NCBI RefSeq assembly: GCF_036417845.1 | Contig: NC_089982.1 | Coordinates: 47,827,684 to 47,891,683 of the forward strand | Direction of reading: 5' to 3' | DNA length: 64,000 bases | From: Apteryx mantelli | Taxonomy: Eukaryota; Chordata; Aves; Apterygiformes; Apterygidae | Shown here: positions 1 to 10,610 of the stretch, piece after piece | How positions within the stretch are numbered: position 1 is the first letter of the stretch | How the letters are laid out: the number at the start of each line of letters is the position of its first letter | Made by a program: the position numbers and the translations under genes | The notes under the pieces: generated by a model | Seen by the model: the letters and a program-made list of their open reading frames with translations, nothing else | Told to the model about the DNA's origin: nothing | The model's database searches: none

Positions 1-354
1 ACTGAATCAGAGTTAGCTGATCCAGCCAGACTCAGGATGGATCCCTGGCATATGTTTGCCTGTGCTGTGCAAGTATGTTTTTTGTTTGTTTATTCTCCTT
101 TTTATGATTTGGAGAATTCCAGACCCTGTTATCCTAGATTTAGAGTCAACTCTTCTTACATAAGTCTGAAGTACAGACAATAGTGTTTATGAGTATCCCT
201 TAAATATCTTTGTGTAGTAATTCAGCTGTCAGTTTACATATGTGGGGGGGGCTTTTTTTTCCCTCCTTTTTTTTAATGTTGGCTTCAGTTGAAATGAAAT
301 TTACTGGGGTGAAATTGGGTCTTTAACTTGCATTCCAAATATGTTCTGCTTTAG

Positions 355-521
355 TGCCGCAAAACGGGGTCTCCAATCTACAAATACTACAAAGTATACA
401 GGCGCCCTGCCTGTGGTCAGTGCAATGAGAAGATAACTATATGTCATTTAGGAGAGAACAACAGGATGACCTACTTCTGCTATCGATGTCAAAAGGCTGA
501 TCCCCAGCTTGTCAATGTTAG
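355..521 (+). CDS. NEIL3: NEIL3 exon with Fpg/Nei zinc finger
   Basis: The acceptor ctgctttag|TGC and donor GTTAG|gtatga bound 167 nt. The frame reads CRKTGSPIYKYYKVYRR, then CGQC and ending QLVNV. It contains the four zinc cysteines and the Arg of NNRMTYFC, which in this family contacts the lesion phosphate. It ends in phase 2 and joins either 3878 (full-length) or possibly 938 (see the candidate terminal exon). Confidence 0.95.
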
Positions 522-3500
522 GTATGATTGTGATTCTATAACACCTTTGAGCATAGCTGTCGTCTGAAAAGTGCCGTAACAGTAAGAGGACATTAATTCT
601 CAAATACAGTGGATCCTTGTGCATTTTATATCTAAAGTCTTTTGACTTTACAAAAGCAAATATTTTGGCCATTGGTGTTTACAAATGTTTAAAAACTGTG
701 GTTTCTTGATACCTATATATTTCAAGGGGCCTGTCTTCTATGAAATAGCTAGTACTCTAACCAAATGTGGGAATCATACAGAACAACTCATAGTACTCAG
801 AATTATCCACTGTTTCTGGAAAAATTGCCCCATATTCTTGGTATTATCAAAATAGTAGGCTTGGATGTTTACATACCACTGAGTTGAATGGCATAAGGAA
901 GAAAGAAATGTGTGCCTCTTTCTATTCCTTTTCATAGAAAGACCCCTCCAGTCAAACAGAAACAGCTAGACAGCTTTGCATCTGTGCTATTTTGTTCTGG
1001 CTGTAAAGTTACGAGAAAAACTAAAGCTTCAGTAAATTCAGACTGCAGCAAATCTTGTAGAGCTTCTGAAGTCATAGATTCAGTGACCTCTTAATTGTTA
1101 GTGTGCTTAGAACACTTTTTCTTCCCCCTTATCAGTTTTGGAAAGACCTTACTACATGTGCGCCACTGAGACACTTCCAGTTCTACATAAATTGTGCTAG
1201 CATTGTGATAGCAGCAGCCTTTTGCCTTTTTATTTAAAAAAAAGCACAAAATGCATTTGATACCATGCAGGGGCAGAAAATAGTGGCTTCAAAAGAGTCT
1301 TATTCACTCTTAAACACCTATGTTGCTCTTGAAAATTTTCATCTCAGGCCTCAGAAGCTTGCTTTTTTATTTTGAGCTTTGTCAATCTAATAAAACATAC
1401 TGCTCTGTACAAACTTTGCCTTCATTAGTACATACATTTTTGGGTGGAGGTGAGGGGGGATAAGATTTACACAACACACAAATCCCTCCCCCTCTCCTTC
1501 TTTTAAAACAACTGTAACTCAGATGGCTGAAGGGATTTTTGCTTAAATTTAAAAATCATCTTTGAGTACAGATCAAACAAAGAAAAGTCCAGCATGGAAG
1601 ATAAATATTTCACATGCTGATAACCCCAATTTGCTACATTTTCAAAGGTTATAATGAGAAATGTTTTGCAGGAGGGTAAGAGGACAGCAATGTTCCAGTG
1701 AGTCAAATAACTAGAAAATGATTCAGGAAAAAAAAAAATTCTTTACTCTCTCCCTTCTAGAAAAGTAGGTATGCTAGGCTTTATAGAAATTGGGGACAAC
1801 AGAGATTTTTTTTTTTTTTTAAGAAAACAAACAATAAAAGAAAACAGTGGTATCTTCCAATTAAAAATTCCAATTAAAAAAATGTGGTAATGGTAGCTAT
1901 AAAATAAAGAAGTCATTTCTAGTGATATCCTCCTCATAATGTCAAATTGTTGTATTCTGCTGGTCTGTGTTTTCTATTATGCAGTAACTGTTATCAAATA
2001 AAAGTACATTTAACTCAAGTGGCAACTAAATGCTTATCTGCCATTTCAAGCTTTTCACGTTTCAAGGCCAAAAGGAGCCACTGTGATCAGACTGACTTAC
2101 TGCAGATCATAAACTGTAGTACTTCACCCAGTGGTTCTTGGGTCAAATTCAGTAGCTTATGATTTTGCTCACTTGAAAATATGAATAAAACACCTATTAT
2201 AAGCTACCTCATCAAATCAATGTACCCTGAATCTCTAAAACACATTTTTTTCCCTATCTCATGATCCAATAAAACAGGAAAAACATCAGATTACACACAC
2301 AGGATATGCTGAATGTAATCAGGCTAGTAATGCATCTTTGATACCTGAGTAGTAGAATTGATTTAATAATGTGAAAATATCCATTTTTAATACAAACTTA
2401 CCACTTAAATTGTTTGTTATCCAGCTGCAGTATTTCAGTGAATGCTACTGCAATGTCTACTCTAGCTCTTGACAGCACAGGATCTCTGAACTGTCAGCAT
2501 TCCTCATTATTGTCCATACCCTTCTTGCTGTGGAAGAGCTGTGGTAGATAATGGATATCCATACCATTATGAGAGAAGCATATCTTGGAAGCCTGTTGAG
2601 GAGAGTGATAATTGCAGGATAAATGACAGGTCCGAAGAATATCACAATTCCCCAAAACAGCATTTTGGTTTTTAATGGAAGTGCTTAAATTTTTAAGATT
2701 TAGAAAGTCTCCAGATTGTGCATAATTCCATGAAAAGCTATGCAAAAAAATGTTTGAACACTTATCAACCATAGTACTTAAAAACTTACATATATGTCTC
2801 ATTGAAATGATAACAGAAACAGTTATATTTAATATGCTAACAACATCTGGATAGTATGGCAGAATTAGTCCTTGATAACATGCAGTGATTGCAAAATAGT
2901 AACTATGATTCTAAGCAAATAAATCTGCCAACATGAGAAGGTGGTATCACTGAGTGTGACTGAGCACTGGAAAAGGCTGCCTAGAGAGGCTGTGGAGTCC
3001 CCTTCCTTGGAGATATTCAAAAGCTGTTTGGACACGATCCTGGGCAATGTGCTCTCGGTGACCCTGCTTGAGCAGGGGGGTTGGACTAGATGATCTCCAG
3101 AGGTCCCTGCCAACCTCAACCATTCTGTGATAGTTTACAGGAAAATAACTACAAATAAAATCTGCAGAAGTGTTTGTAGTACAGCTTTGGCTCACCAGTC
3201 ACAGGTAGGACATTTCTGAACTCTTTCTTTTTAATGAGAGGGAAAAAAGCATGAAGCAAGAAAGAAAATTCTTAATTCTGAACAGGCTCCTAAATGTTAA
3301 AAGTATTTTAGCAAATGGTGACACAGAAGACAGACTTTCTAAGTTTAAGGTTTTCAGTTCTGTTGGCTGTTATAATATGACCTAATGGCTATCATTTAAA
3401 TGATAACCAAGAAATTTGTTTGTTACATTGTGTGATTTTCTTTATATCAGCCTCTGAACAGTTCTTCATTCACTAATGCATTTGTTAGCAAGCATTCTAT

Positions 3501-6500
3501 AGAGGGGATAGGGGAAAAATACTGGAACAGTCTTCATTTCTCCCCATATTTCTTGCTGCAGTACTTGAAAATGGTACAGAATTTGAGAAAGGCTGGGGCA
3601 TTGTGCTGTACAGTATAAGGGGATAATAATTAGCTTTCTGTCAATTTTAGTTGGAATATTTTTATTTGTATTACTTCTCCAGCATTGGCGAAGATTTGCC
3701 CTTTAGGTAAAGAAAAAGATCAAACTCTAATCATGACATGCTGTCCAAGCTATAATAGACGGTTGTAACACTGTGTACTACTTGTTCTCTAGCCCTGCAT
3801 ATTCCTGCACATAGTGGTGTAAGGTAATTTGTAGAAGAAACATCACAAAATGCTAACATCATTCTTTTGTTTCACAGCAAACTGCCAACTAGAAATAGCC
3901 TAATTGGCTGGGCGTATGGCAGGGGGTCATGTTCTATTGAACATGTAGCTCAGAAATCTGAAGAAGAGTGGACATGTATGCGCTGTACCCTAATAAACAA
4001 GCCTTCTGCTAAAAATTGTGATGCCTGCTTGACTTCAAGGCCTGAAGGTATTGAAAGCTTGTTTGGAACTTGGATTGGGGGGAGGGGAGAGAACTGTATT
4101 TTCAATTCCATTTTCAGAACCATTAAACTATAGAAAAGTGTCTCATAGGTAAATTGTAAATCATTTTTATGTAACTTTCACTAACTTTAAAGCCAGATTT
4201 TGGGTGAATCTTATGCAACCAATCATGGAAAATGTCTTGTCTTAAACACTAAAAATGTCCAGTCTTCCAGTGTTGTGTGCAGGTGAGGATTCTACGGACA
4301 AGCCACTTCTGTGACCCTTTGTTTTTAATGGGGCAAGGAGTGAGACAAGATGCTGTTCTCTCATTCTTTCAGTTACCCCTAAAATCATAAGAGGTCTGTA
4401 GCATGTCTCTGATAGAGAGGAAAATCATTGTGGGAGTAGGGCAAAAAGTAATTCTTATTTTTTCATGTGAACAAAAGCACTAGGAGACTGTATATTTTAG
4501 TACCCTTTGCAAAGGGTGTGTCAGGATTTCTCATGGGCTAGTTTTTTTCCTCCAAGTTCAGAATATGGATGGTCCTGGACTCACTTCCTAAATTTGTTGT
4601 TTGTCTCTTACTGAAGCTTTACTGCTACTATCTAGACTCTCAGTGCGCATAAGTAGCTGTGAATGAGACCTAGAAAGTGAAAGGAAGATGGAACTGAAAG
4701 AGTAACATATTGCCTTCTGTCCAGATTTCTGTTTAGAAGTCTAGATATTAAGAAGAGATGAGTGAAGTAATGGACTTCACCTTGCTCCTGAGACCTGCTT
4801 TTTATATATATATATATATATATAAAATATATATATCTATATATATGAAGAGCAGAGCTTAGTTTTCTCTTTCACTTTCTGTAGGAAAAGTGAGGTAATC
4901 ACTCTGTAGAGGGATTTACAGGAAATTATGTGGATCAAAACTCATGCTCAGAGACATTTTGAACTGTTACATGTATTCCAAGAAACATAAGTCTAAAGGT
5001 GTGCACGTATGTGACTTCTTATGATTAAAGCTGATTCTATAACAATTCTTTATTAATTAAAACTTTTCTACCTTAAAAGCTGACCCTCCACTTATTTCTT
5101 GTTATGTCTAGAGAATTATTCAATAAAGTGGCAGAAATCTGCATACTACAACTTAATCTTTTGTTTTTCTAGCCCTAATTCTGTAAAACTGAAAGGGAAG
5201 ATACTTTTAAGTAGTATACAGGCTCTCTTTGTAATTGAGAAGAATTAATGTGTTTATTTAGACTCCTGGACTGATTGTTTAAAAATTCTCTGGATTTAAC
5301 AACATGACTCAAAGTATATATGTTGAAATTGAAATTAAAGATCGCAGATTCTCATAGCTCTTGAGGGGACTTAGAGCCATACTTTTCAAAGTGCTAAAAA
5401 ACTCCCAGCCTGCTTGAAGAAGTATCTTGTGGTACTGATGCTTGTTCTTACAAAATCAGTTTCAATGCTTTTTTAAAAGTGTTGATTCATTCTAGAGACC
5501 ACCTTGTATGAATGGAGTGGTGTGTATCAAACTCCTCTCTTATTCCGGTTCAACTCCATTTCCCCAGGCCGGGAATCAAGAAGAGTATGTCTTTGTGCAT
5601 AGCATGAGATCTGTTGCCAGCAGAGGCAAATCTTCTTGTTCTTTCCCTGCAAAATCAGTGCAAGAAACCTGTAAGCTTTAATCTGCCTGCAGTCTCAGAT
5701 TTACCAATTAACCTCTCTTCTGGAATTAATACCCTTAGCTGGATTTTAAAATATATAGCAACCTCTGCACAGCAAAGATCTCTAAAGCTTTGTATCAAAA
5801 TCCTGTTCCATTTCTTTTCCTGTACTAAGTTTCACTTCTTCAGCTATATGCTTCTACTGAAAACAGGCCTGGAATTTGAAAACCTGTTAGATTTGGTGGA
5901 ATACTATTACAAACTCCTTTTTTTTTTTTTTCTTTAATAAGATTTTGCATTGTACGTGTTATCTGAGATTTTTTTTTTTTAACATGGCTTTGCTTACTTC
6001 TCTCTTTCTCATACAGGCATTAAGGTTCCCTGTTTCCTCCTCTCTCCTATAGGTTTCATGTATAGAATACTCTTCAAATCTAGTCCCATTCAAATAACAG
6101 TAATGCTATCCTGAAATACATGATGTTGGCTCCAAAAGTGCATGAGCTTTGGTAATTCAAGAAATTTGGTATTATATCTAATCTGTGACAGATTTTGTGA
6201 TCTTTCAAGATGTAAAGTAAACAGAAGGAAATTCACTATTTCACTCTCTGTATGAACAGTTACAGCTCATAAATATGATCTATAGACTCACTCTACACAG
6301 ATGGATTATAACTAATGATTTATTTTTCCTTAGTTCCAAAGATAGAGAATGATGAAGATTCTGCAACCTTTAACAGAAGCTTAATGAAGTATCCTTGTAA
6401 TGATTTTGGAAAGCCAAGTGTAGAAATAAAGATCAATAGGAAAGCTGCATTTGGACATACAACCCTTGTCTTAACAGATCTTGGTAGCAAAGTTGTTCTA

Positions 6501-9500
6501 AGAAATGATACCCAAATACCTGATGGACACACTCAGTGTGGTTCGCCAAAGAGCAATTTGGATCAAATCCAAAATAATGCATACCAGTCAGGGGGAAGCA
6601 TAAACAAGTACTGCTCAACAAATGTCATGGCTATGGCTTCACCCTCCCATCAGCAGCCTCTCTCTTTCAAACCCGTCCAAAAGAAGCAGCAAACTGATCG
6701 TATATCCTCTGTTCTCCAGCATAATATAGGAGTCAGGTATGTTATTCTAAAATGTAAATAAGTCTTTTTATAATCCCATAAACTTTATACCTGAAGACTA
6801 ATGGAATGCTGTAGGGTTCAGACATTGTCTTTGGATTTCTATCAATCAGAGGTAACTTATTCCTGGGTAACTAAAATTACATTCAGATTTCAAAAGCACT
6901 TAATGACCTAGACTTTTATTGAAAAAGTCCTGATTTTGGCATCTGGCCAGCCCTGCTGTTAACTAAACGGCTGTTCATAGTTCAGATTTTTACATGGAAT
7001 AGCACAGTATAACTCTAATCAGTAAACTGGCACAGTTCTGCCTAAAGAACTATCTGATCACTGCTTGCATTAGTAATGTAGTTGCTGTATGCTTAGAGAG
7101 ATCTTGAAATCATTGTGAAAGATGACAAAATGTAAATTGATGTCCCTCTTTAAAGTACTTAGACAGGTGATGTTTTCTTACTGCCTTGATCATTAATTTG
7201 TTTTCCCTGTTTAAAGAGATGTTCTTTAATCCTTTACTTTTGTTATTTGCAAGAGCATGTATGCTTAGTATGTTTGTTTATTGCAACCTATAGAGAAGAG
7301 AAACAGGTCTGTGATGGGAACTCTGCTAAAATGCTAGCTATCTGAAAGTTAGTTAGAAGCACTGAAGATATTTATCTCACTTTAAATGTGTAAATTCTTA
7401 CAGCATAATGAAAGTAACTGAATGACTGAGCTATTCTAATTAAAATGATTTGTAAACTAGCAATTTTCAATATTTTCCCAAGGTATAAACCTCTGTACTG
7501 GTAATTTGATGAACCTCCAAACCTTATTTTCTCTTAACTTCCCCCCCCATCCTACATGTAATTATTTGACACTCCACCCATCCTGAATTTTTAGTTACAT
7601 AGCCCTATTCAGACACATCCATAGTCCAGTTAAGAGAAATTTGGTGAGAACTTATTGAGGTTGTCAGGGAGAAGACTGGCAGAGATGCACAACAGTAATG
7701 GGAGTGCAAGGTGGATATAATTAATGTTGGTAAATTATGCAGAGTGAATGTGAAAGATGTCCATGATATGCTACAAAATTCTTGGTCATGGGTTTCTTCT
7801 GAAATGGAGAAATTTTTTGCACTGTCGAAGCACCAAGTTGTGAAACCAGATTTTGCTTGCTGGCATACCAGGCTGTATGAATACAGATTCTCCTTACTGT
7901 CTCAGTAGAGGGCTATAGAAAACTGAGGATGCAGGCAGGATAACTGAGAGTAGAGGGAAGCACAAAGAAGAAATGAGACAATATCAATCACAGTAACAGG
8001 TAGTTATAGCAAGTCATCAATTTAAACATATGTATGGTTTGGGGGAGTCTTTTTGTTGGTTTTTTTGAAGTTGTGCCAGAAAAGGAGAGGTTTTGTGTCT
8101 CATTTTAATGAGATGTTGGAAGAAAACTTTGCTGATGTCTACAGAATTGTGATCTTCCAGACATAAAACACAACATAAAATTCCTGAGCTGAAAACTTAA
8201 CAAGAATGGAGTGAACTAATTAATCTTTTCTGTTTTCACTGTGGTTTCATCACTGCTTTTCTGCTCAGTAAATAGATTAGAAAGATATATTTCAAAGAGG
8301 ATTAATCTTATTTAAAAATGGTAATGTGAAAAAGAAAGCCTTGTGTATTGCATTCAGATAATCTCTGCCTATTTCAATCTAGAGGAATGAAGAAAGAAAC
8401 TTTATCTCCTTCAGAGAGCACTCTTCCACCCACTCAGCTAGATTACTTCTTGTCAGAATATGATTTGGAGAATTACAGGAACTTTTTATTAAGGAGGATG
8501 GAAAACTTTTCTGTGAAGTGCACAAATATCCATGACCTTGAGTAATTGCTTGGTATTGGGTTTTTTGTTTTTTTTTTTCCTTCTGAGAGAATTCTTTTAG
8601 TGTATGTTGCAATTTGGGAAGGAGGATACAACATAGGTAGTATGATTTGTTTTGCAGATGAACTTAAGAATATGTTAAAATAGTTTAAAACAATGGTTAA
8701 TGCTAGGGAAAACTGGTATAGCACCTGGAAGATGAGCACAGAGTTAGAGTTGTCTATTCACTCCTAGTACTCATTCATCTTTACTTAAAAGCGCAATAGG
8801 GTGCATTAGAAAAGCAAGCTCTTTGGCTGTCACTGCATGCAAAAGTACATTGAGTGTGCTATCCTAACAAGTAGGAGAGAGAGTTCTTTGTCTGGATGTG
8901 GTGTTGGTAATCCCTTTAACATTATGCAGAAGTAATTTTTTAACCTGTCATTACAGCAAACCTCAAGTTAATATGACAGATGGTATTTGTACATTAAACA
9001 CAGGCCATCCTCACTGCAGTAAACATAGCCACCTCTGCAGCCTCAGAGTTGTGAGAAAGGACGGAGAAAACAGGGGCAGACAGTTTTGTATTTGTCCTCT
9101 ACCCAGAGAATCTCGGTGTGCCTACTTTCAAGTATGTATAAGAGTTCAGAGCCTGTTTTCTAATAAAACAAGTAAGATTATATGCCATTTGCTTAATTCA
9201 ACAGGTCTCCTTGCTGCCCACTAACCCCCGTATCTGTAATTGTGGAAAGACTTGATCCATTTAAAACTTAAGGTCATTTTGGATACTTTTGCACACTGAA
9301 TTGAAACTGAGAACATAATGGTAATATGAGCAAGTAGTTTATTACTTACTTCTCTTACAGCTTTGAAGGCACCTGCTTGTGCAAATTAAGGCAGATGCAC
9401 AGTAGGAATGTTGGTTGGAAGAGACTTCTAGGAGCTGATTAGTTCAACCTCCTGCTTGAAGCAGGACTATTACCAACACTAGATCTCGTCAGCCATGTCT

Positions 9501-10141
9501 CTGTCTAGCCAAAATCTTGAAAACCTTCATGGAGATTCCATAACTTGTCTAGACAACTGCTGTGCTAATGCCTAAGACTGTTCCAGCTGCAACTTGTGGC
9601 CATTGCTCCTTGCTATGTATGTTTGACTGAGAAGAGTTGACTCAGTCACTTACCATCAGGTAGCTGTAGATGAATTCAGGACAGTAATAACTGTGATGCC
9701 TTAATTTGAAAGAATGTATGTGTTTTAAAGTTACAAAGTTAAAATATTTAACACCAGTTAAATTATATGTAGTTACAATTAACATTACAGAAAAATCTAA
9801 AATCACTAAACACAAAAAACAACAAACTCTCTTAACTACCAGGAGAAGTGCCTCTTGACACTTATCTGCTAAAGTCTCCCCTGTAGATCTATTTATTTCT
9901 GTTACTAATTTTAAAATAAGGAATTCATAGCCATCACATACACTAAAACTGTTTCTTTTGGCAGTGGGCTGACTTGAATTTTCCATTCTGTAACCATGGG
10001 AAGCGCTGTGTTATGAAGACTGTGTTGAAGATTGGTCCCAATAATGGAAAGAACATTTTTGTGTGCCCTTTTGTAAAGGAAAAACAATGTGGCTTCTTTC
10101 AATGGGGAGACAATGGGCTAGGTATGCAGATTATTCCTTGA
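355..10141 (+). CDS. NEIL3: NEIL3 (nei-like DNA glycosylase 3), 3' part of gene, 5 coding exons
   Basis: Join 355-521, 3878-4047, 6334-6736, 8957-9131, 9965-10141: 1092 nt, 363 codons plus TGA. All junctions are AG/GT and phases agree (2, 1, 2, 0). NEIL3 is a nuclear DNA glycosylase that removes oxidised bases, mainly from single-stranded DNA, and unhooks psoralen/abasic interstrand crosslinks at replication forks. In order, the sequence shows the Fpg/Nei zinc finger (CGQC ... NNRMTYFC-x2-C), a RanBP2-type finger (C-x2-C-x10-C-x2-C, WTCMRC), a linker with MKYPCNDFGKP and KINRKAAFG, and two GRF fingers (CSKH...GRQF and CNHGKR...GKN). The order matches human NEIL3 exons 6-10. The N-terminal glycosylase domain and catalytic residues lie outside the window, so activity cannot be judged. 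The protein ends IIP, two residues shorter than the human IIPGC end. Introns are 3356, 2286, 2220 and 833 bp. Identity is very secure; the first codon of the partial frame is set by phase only. Confidence 0.96.
938..1094 (+). other. NEIL3: Candidate alternative 3'-terminal exon of NEIL3 (truncating isoform)
   Basis: A strong acceptor (long T/C tract, then ttttcatag) at 937 is followed by an open frame in exactly the phase left by the exon ending at 521. It adds about 52 residues (RKTPPVKQKQLDSFAS...IDSVTS) and stops at 1092-1094. A canonical AATAAA lies at 1389-1394, with a T/G-rich stretch beyond 1430. Such a transcript would keep the glycosylase and first zinc finger but lose the RanBP2 and GRF fingers. 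No known homology was recognised in the added tail. It may be a chance open frame: the in-phase condition alone has a one-in-three chance. Confidence 0.35.
1389..1394 (+). promoter_or_regulatory. AATAAA poly(A) signal, candidate intronic polyadenylation of NEIL3
   Basis: Canonical hexamer about 295 bp after the TAA at 1094, followed by a T-rich then GGTGGAGGTGAGG-like stretch at about 1435-1460. It would serve the candidate terminal exon at 938-1094. A lone AATAAA in AT-rich intron is also expected by chance. Confidence 0.3.
2952..3131 (+). mobile_element. CR1 LINE, 3'-terminal fragment
   Basis: About 180 bp that match, by eye, the 3' ends of the two longer CR1 copies of this window. The order is gtgactgagcactgg, a 'rolled' segment with gatattcaaaagc, then gatctccagaggtccctgcc and a terminal cattctgtgat. 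Orientation is sense to NEIL3, inside an intron. Extreme 5' truncation is typical of CR1, which ends in short ATTCTGTG-type repeats rather than poly(A). Confidence 0.92.
3878..4047 (+). CDS. NEIL3: NEIL3 exon with RanBP2-type zinc finger
   Basis: 170 nt between ttcacag| and CTGAAG|gtattg. It begins KLPTRN, as in mammals. The finger EEWTCMRCTLINKPSAKNC followed by DAC gives W-x-C-x2-C-x10-C-x2-C. In NEIL3 this NZF-type finger binds ubiquitin/replisome partners at stalled forks (family knowledge). Ends in phase 1. Confidence 0.96.
4048..6333 (+). other. NEIL3: NEIL3 intron with (TA)n microsatellite
   Basis: 2.29-kb intron. A compound TA-repeat lies at 4802-4847. An open frame at 5614-5937 has no recognisable domain and is treated as chance. 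No other feature seen. Confidence 0.8.
4802..4847. repeat. (TA)n microsatellite
   Basis: Nearly uninterrupted TA dinucleotides, with short interruptions (AAA, TCT), over about 46 bp inside a NEIL3 intron. It probably varies in length between individuals. Confidence 0.95.
6334..6736 (+). CDS. NEIL3: NEIL3 long linker exon
   Basis: 403 nt from ttccttag| to GTCAG|gtatgt, phase 1 in and phase 2 out. The first half keeps motifs seen in human NEIL3 (MKYPCN-x-FGKP, KINRKAAFG, TLVLTD). The second half is low-complexity (Ser, Gln, Asn, Lys) and poorly conserved, as expected of a disordered linker between the RanBP2 and GRF fingers. The C-terminal end carries a basic/glutamine patch (KPVQKKQQTDR). Confidence 0.94.
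6737..8956 (+). other. NEIL3: NEIL3 intron
   Basis: 2.22-kb AT-rich intron. It contains a second in-phase acceptor (8382) with a 53-codon open frame that I judged unconvincing. No repeat family recognised. Confidence 0.8.
8957..9131 (+). CDS. NEIL3: NEIL3 exon with first GRF zinc finger
   Basis: 175 nt from cattacag| to TTTCAA|gtatgt. Encodes KPQVNMTDG, then CSKHSHLCSLRVVRKDGEN, GRQF, CPLPRES and CAYFQ. The CxxH/C/C pattern and GRQF are diagnostic of the GRF fold that binds single-stranded DNA. Compared with the human sequence, one aromatic after the GRQF motif is a Cys (GRQFC). Confidence 0.95.
9132..9964 (+). other. NEIL3: NEIL3 last intron
   Basis: 833 bp, with a degraded CR1 tail (9405-9590). 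It ends tttggcag|TGG. Confidence 0.85.
9405..9590 (-). mobile_element. Old CR1 LINE 3' fragment
   Basis: Read on the - strand it follows the CR1 tail order (tggaacag..., gaatctccatgaaggttttc, gcttcaagcaggaggttg, ctctaggaagtctcttccaacc-like). It has many substitutions and no intact terminal repeat, so it is older than the copies at 40.3 and 56.5 kb. Antisense to NEIL3. Confidence 0.75.
9965..10141 (+). CDS. NEIL3: NEIL3 terminal coding exon, second GRF zinc finger
   Basis: 177 nt from ttggcag|TGGGCTGAC to TGA at 10139-10141. Encodes WADLNFPFCNHGKR, VLKIGPNNGKNIFVCP, KEKQCGFFQW and ends GMQIIP. The CNHG...C...C pattern and FFQW close the second GRF finger. The stop falls two codons before the position of the human stop. 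Confidence 0.96.
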   Translation, partial: WADLNFPFCNHGKRCVMKTVLKIGPNNGKNIFVCPFVKEKQCGFFQWGDNGLGMQIIP

Positions 10142-10610
10142 TGCTGAAGTTTCCATCTGTAAAATGAGATTTTGTAGTTATTTGCTCCTTAGGATGTCTT
10201 AAGAGTATTTGACTTTTTCTTTCCTCGTCTTTACTCTGTGTTTTTTCTGTTCACTGGTTCATAGTGAAATAGGTCCAACAACTAAGTAAAGAACTGCAGA
10301 TTTGGAAAGAGCAATTGTTACATCTAGTCCTGTGAAAATTAAACATTGCTTGTATCTTCCATACTAATTTGAAATTCACAATACATTGTGAGTTGAATGT
10401 TTGTGATACTGTTAAATTCCAATCAGAAAACAGTTCACTTTTTTCTTTCTTATAAATGTCATTGAAGTTTAGCAGCACTGTAAACTTTCAAGTATATGTA
10501 ATTTATAGAATGGATAACTCAATCTATTTAAAATATGAATTTAGATTTTTTTCATACATGAAAACATTAATTTAATAAAACTGAATAAAAATCATTGCTT
10601 TTTTTTTTAA
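10142..10610 (+). other. NEIL3: NEIL3 3' UTR (inferred)
   Basis: Non-coding AT-rich sequence after the TGA, up to the first tandem pair of AATAAA hexamers. The true cleavage site cannot be seen. Confidence 0.55.
10574..10589 (+). promoter_or_regulatory. Tandem AATAAA poly(A) signals of NEIL3
   Basis: AATAAA at 10574-10579 and again at 10584-10589, about 435 bp after the stop, followed by a T9 tract at about 10600. This is the first strong signal downstream of the last NEIL3 exon. Confidence 0.6.

Larger units (their letters stand above)
522..3877 (+). other. NEIL3: NEIL3 intron (zinc finger exon to RanBP2 exon)
   Basis: AT-rich 3.36-kb intron with gtatga start and ttcacag end. It contains the candidate terminal exon, its poly(A) signal and a CR1 tail (2952-3131). 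No other coding segment was recognised. Confidence 0.85.

Noticed and set aside
1..183. Open frame at the left edge with a possible donor at 73
   Set aside because: It does not match the NEIL3 segment expected before the zinc-finger exon and has no conserved motif, so it is taken as intron.
5614..5937. 107-codon frame in a NEIL3 intron
   Set aside because: Ends in a poly-Phe tract from a T run; no domain and no splice context.
8383..8545. In-phase acceptor (atttcaatctag) and 53-codon open frame in the NEIL3 intron before the first GRF exon
   Set aside because: No donor is visible, it ends in a stop, no poly(A) signal is close, the sequence resembles no NEIL3 segment, and the flanking exons already join exactly as in human.
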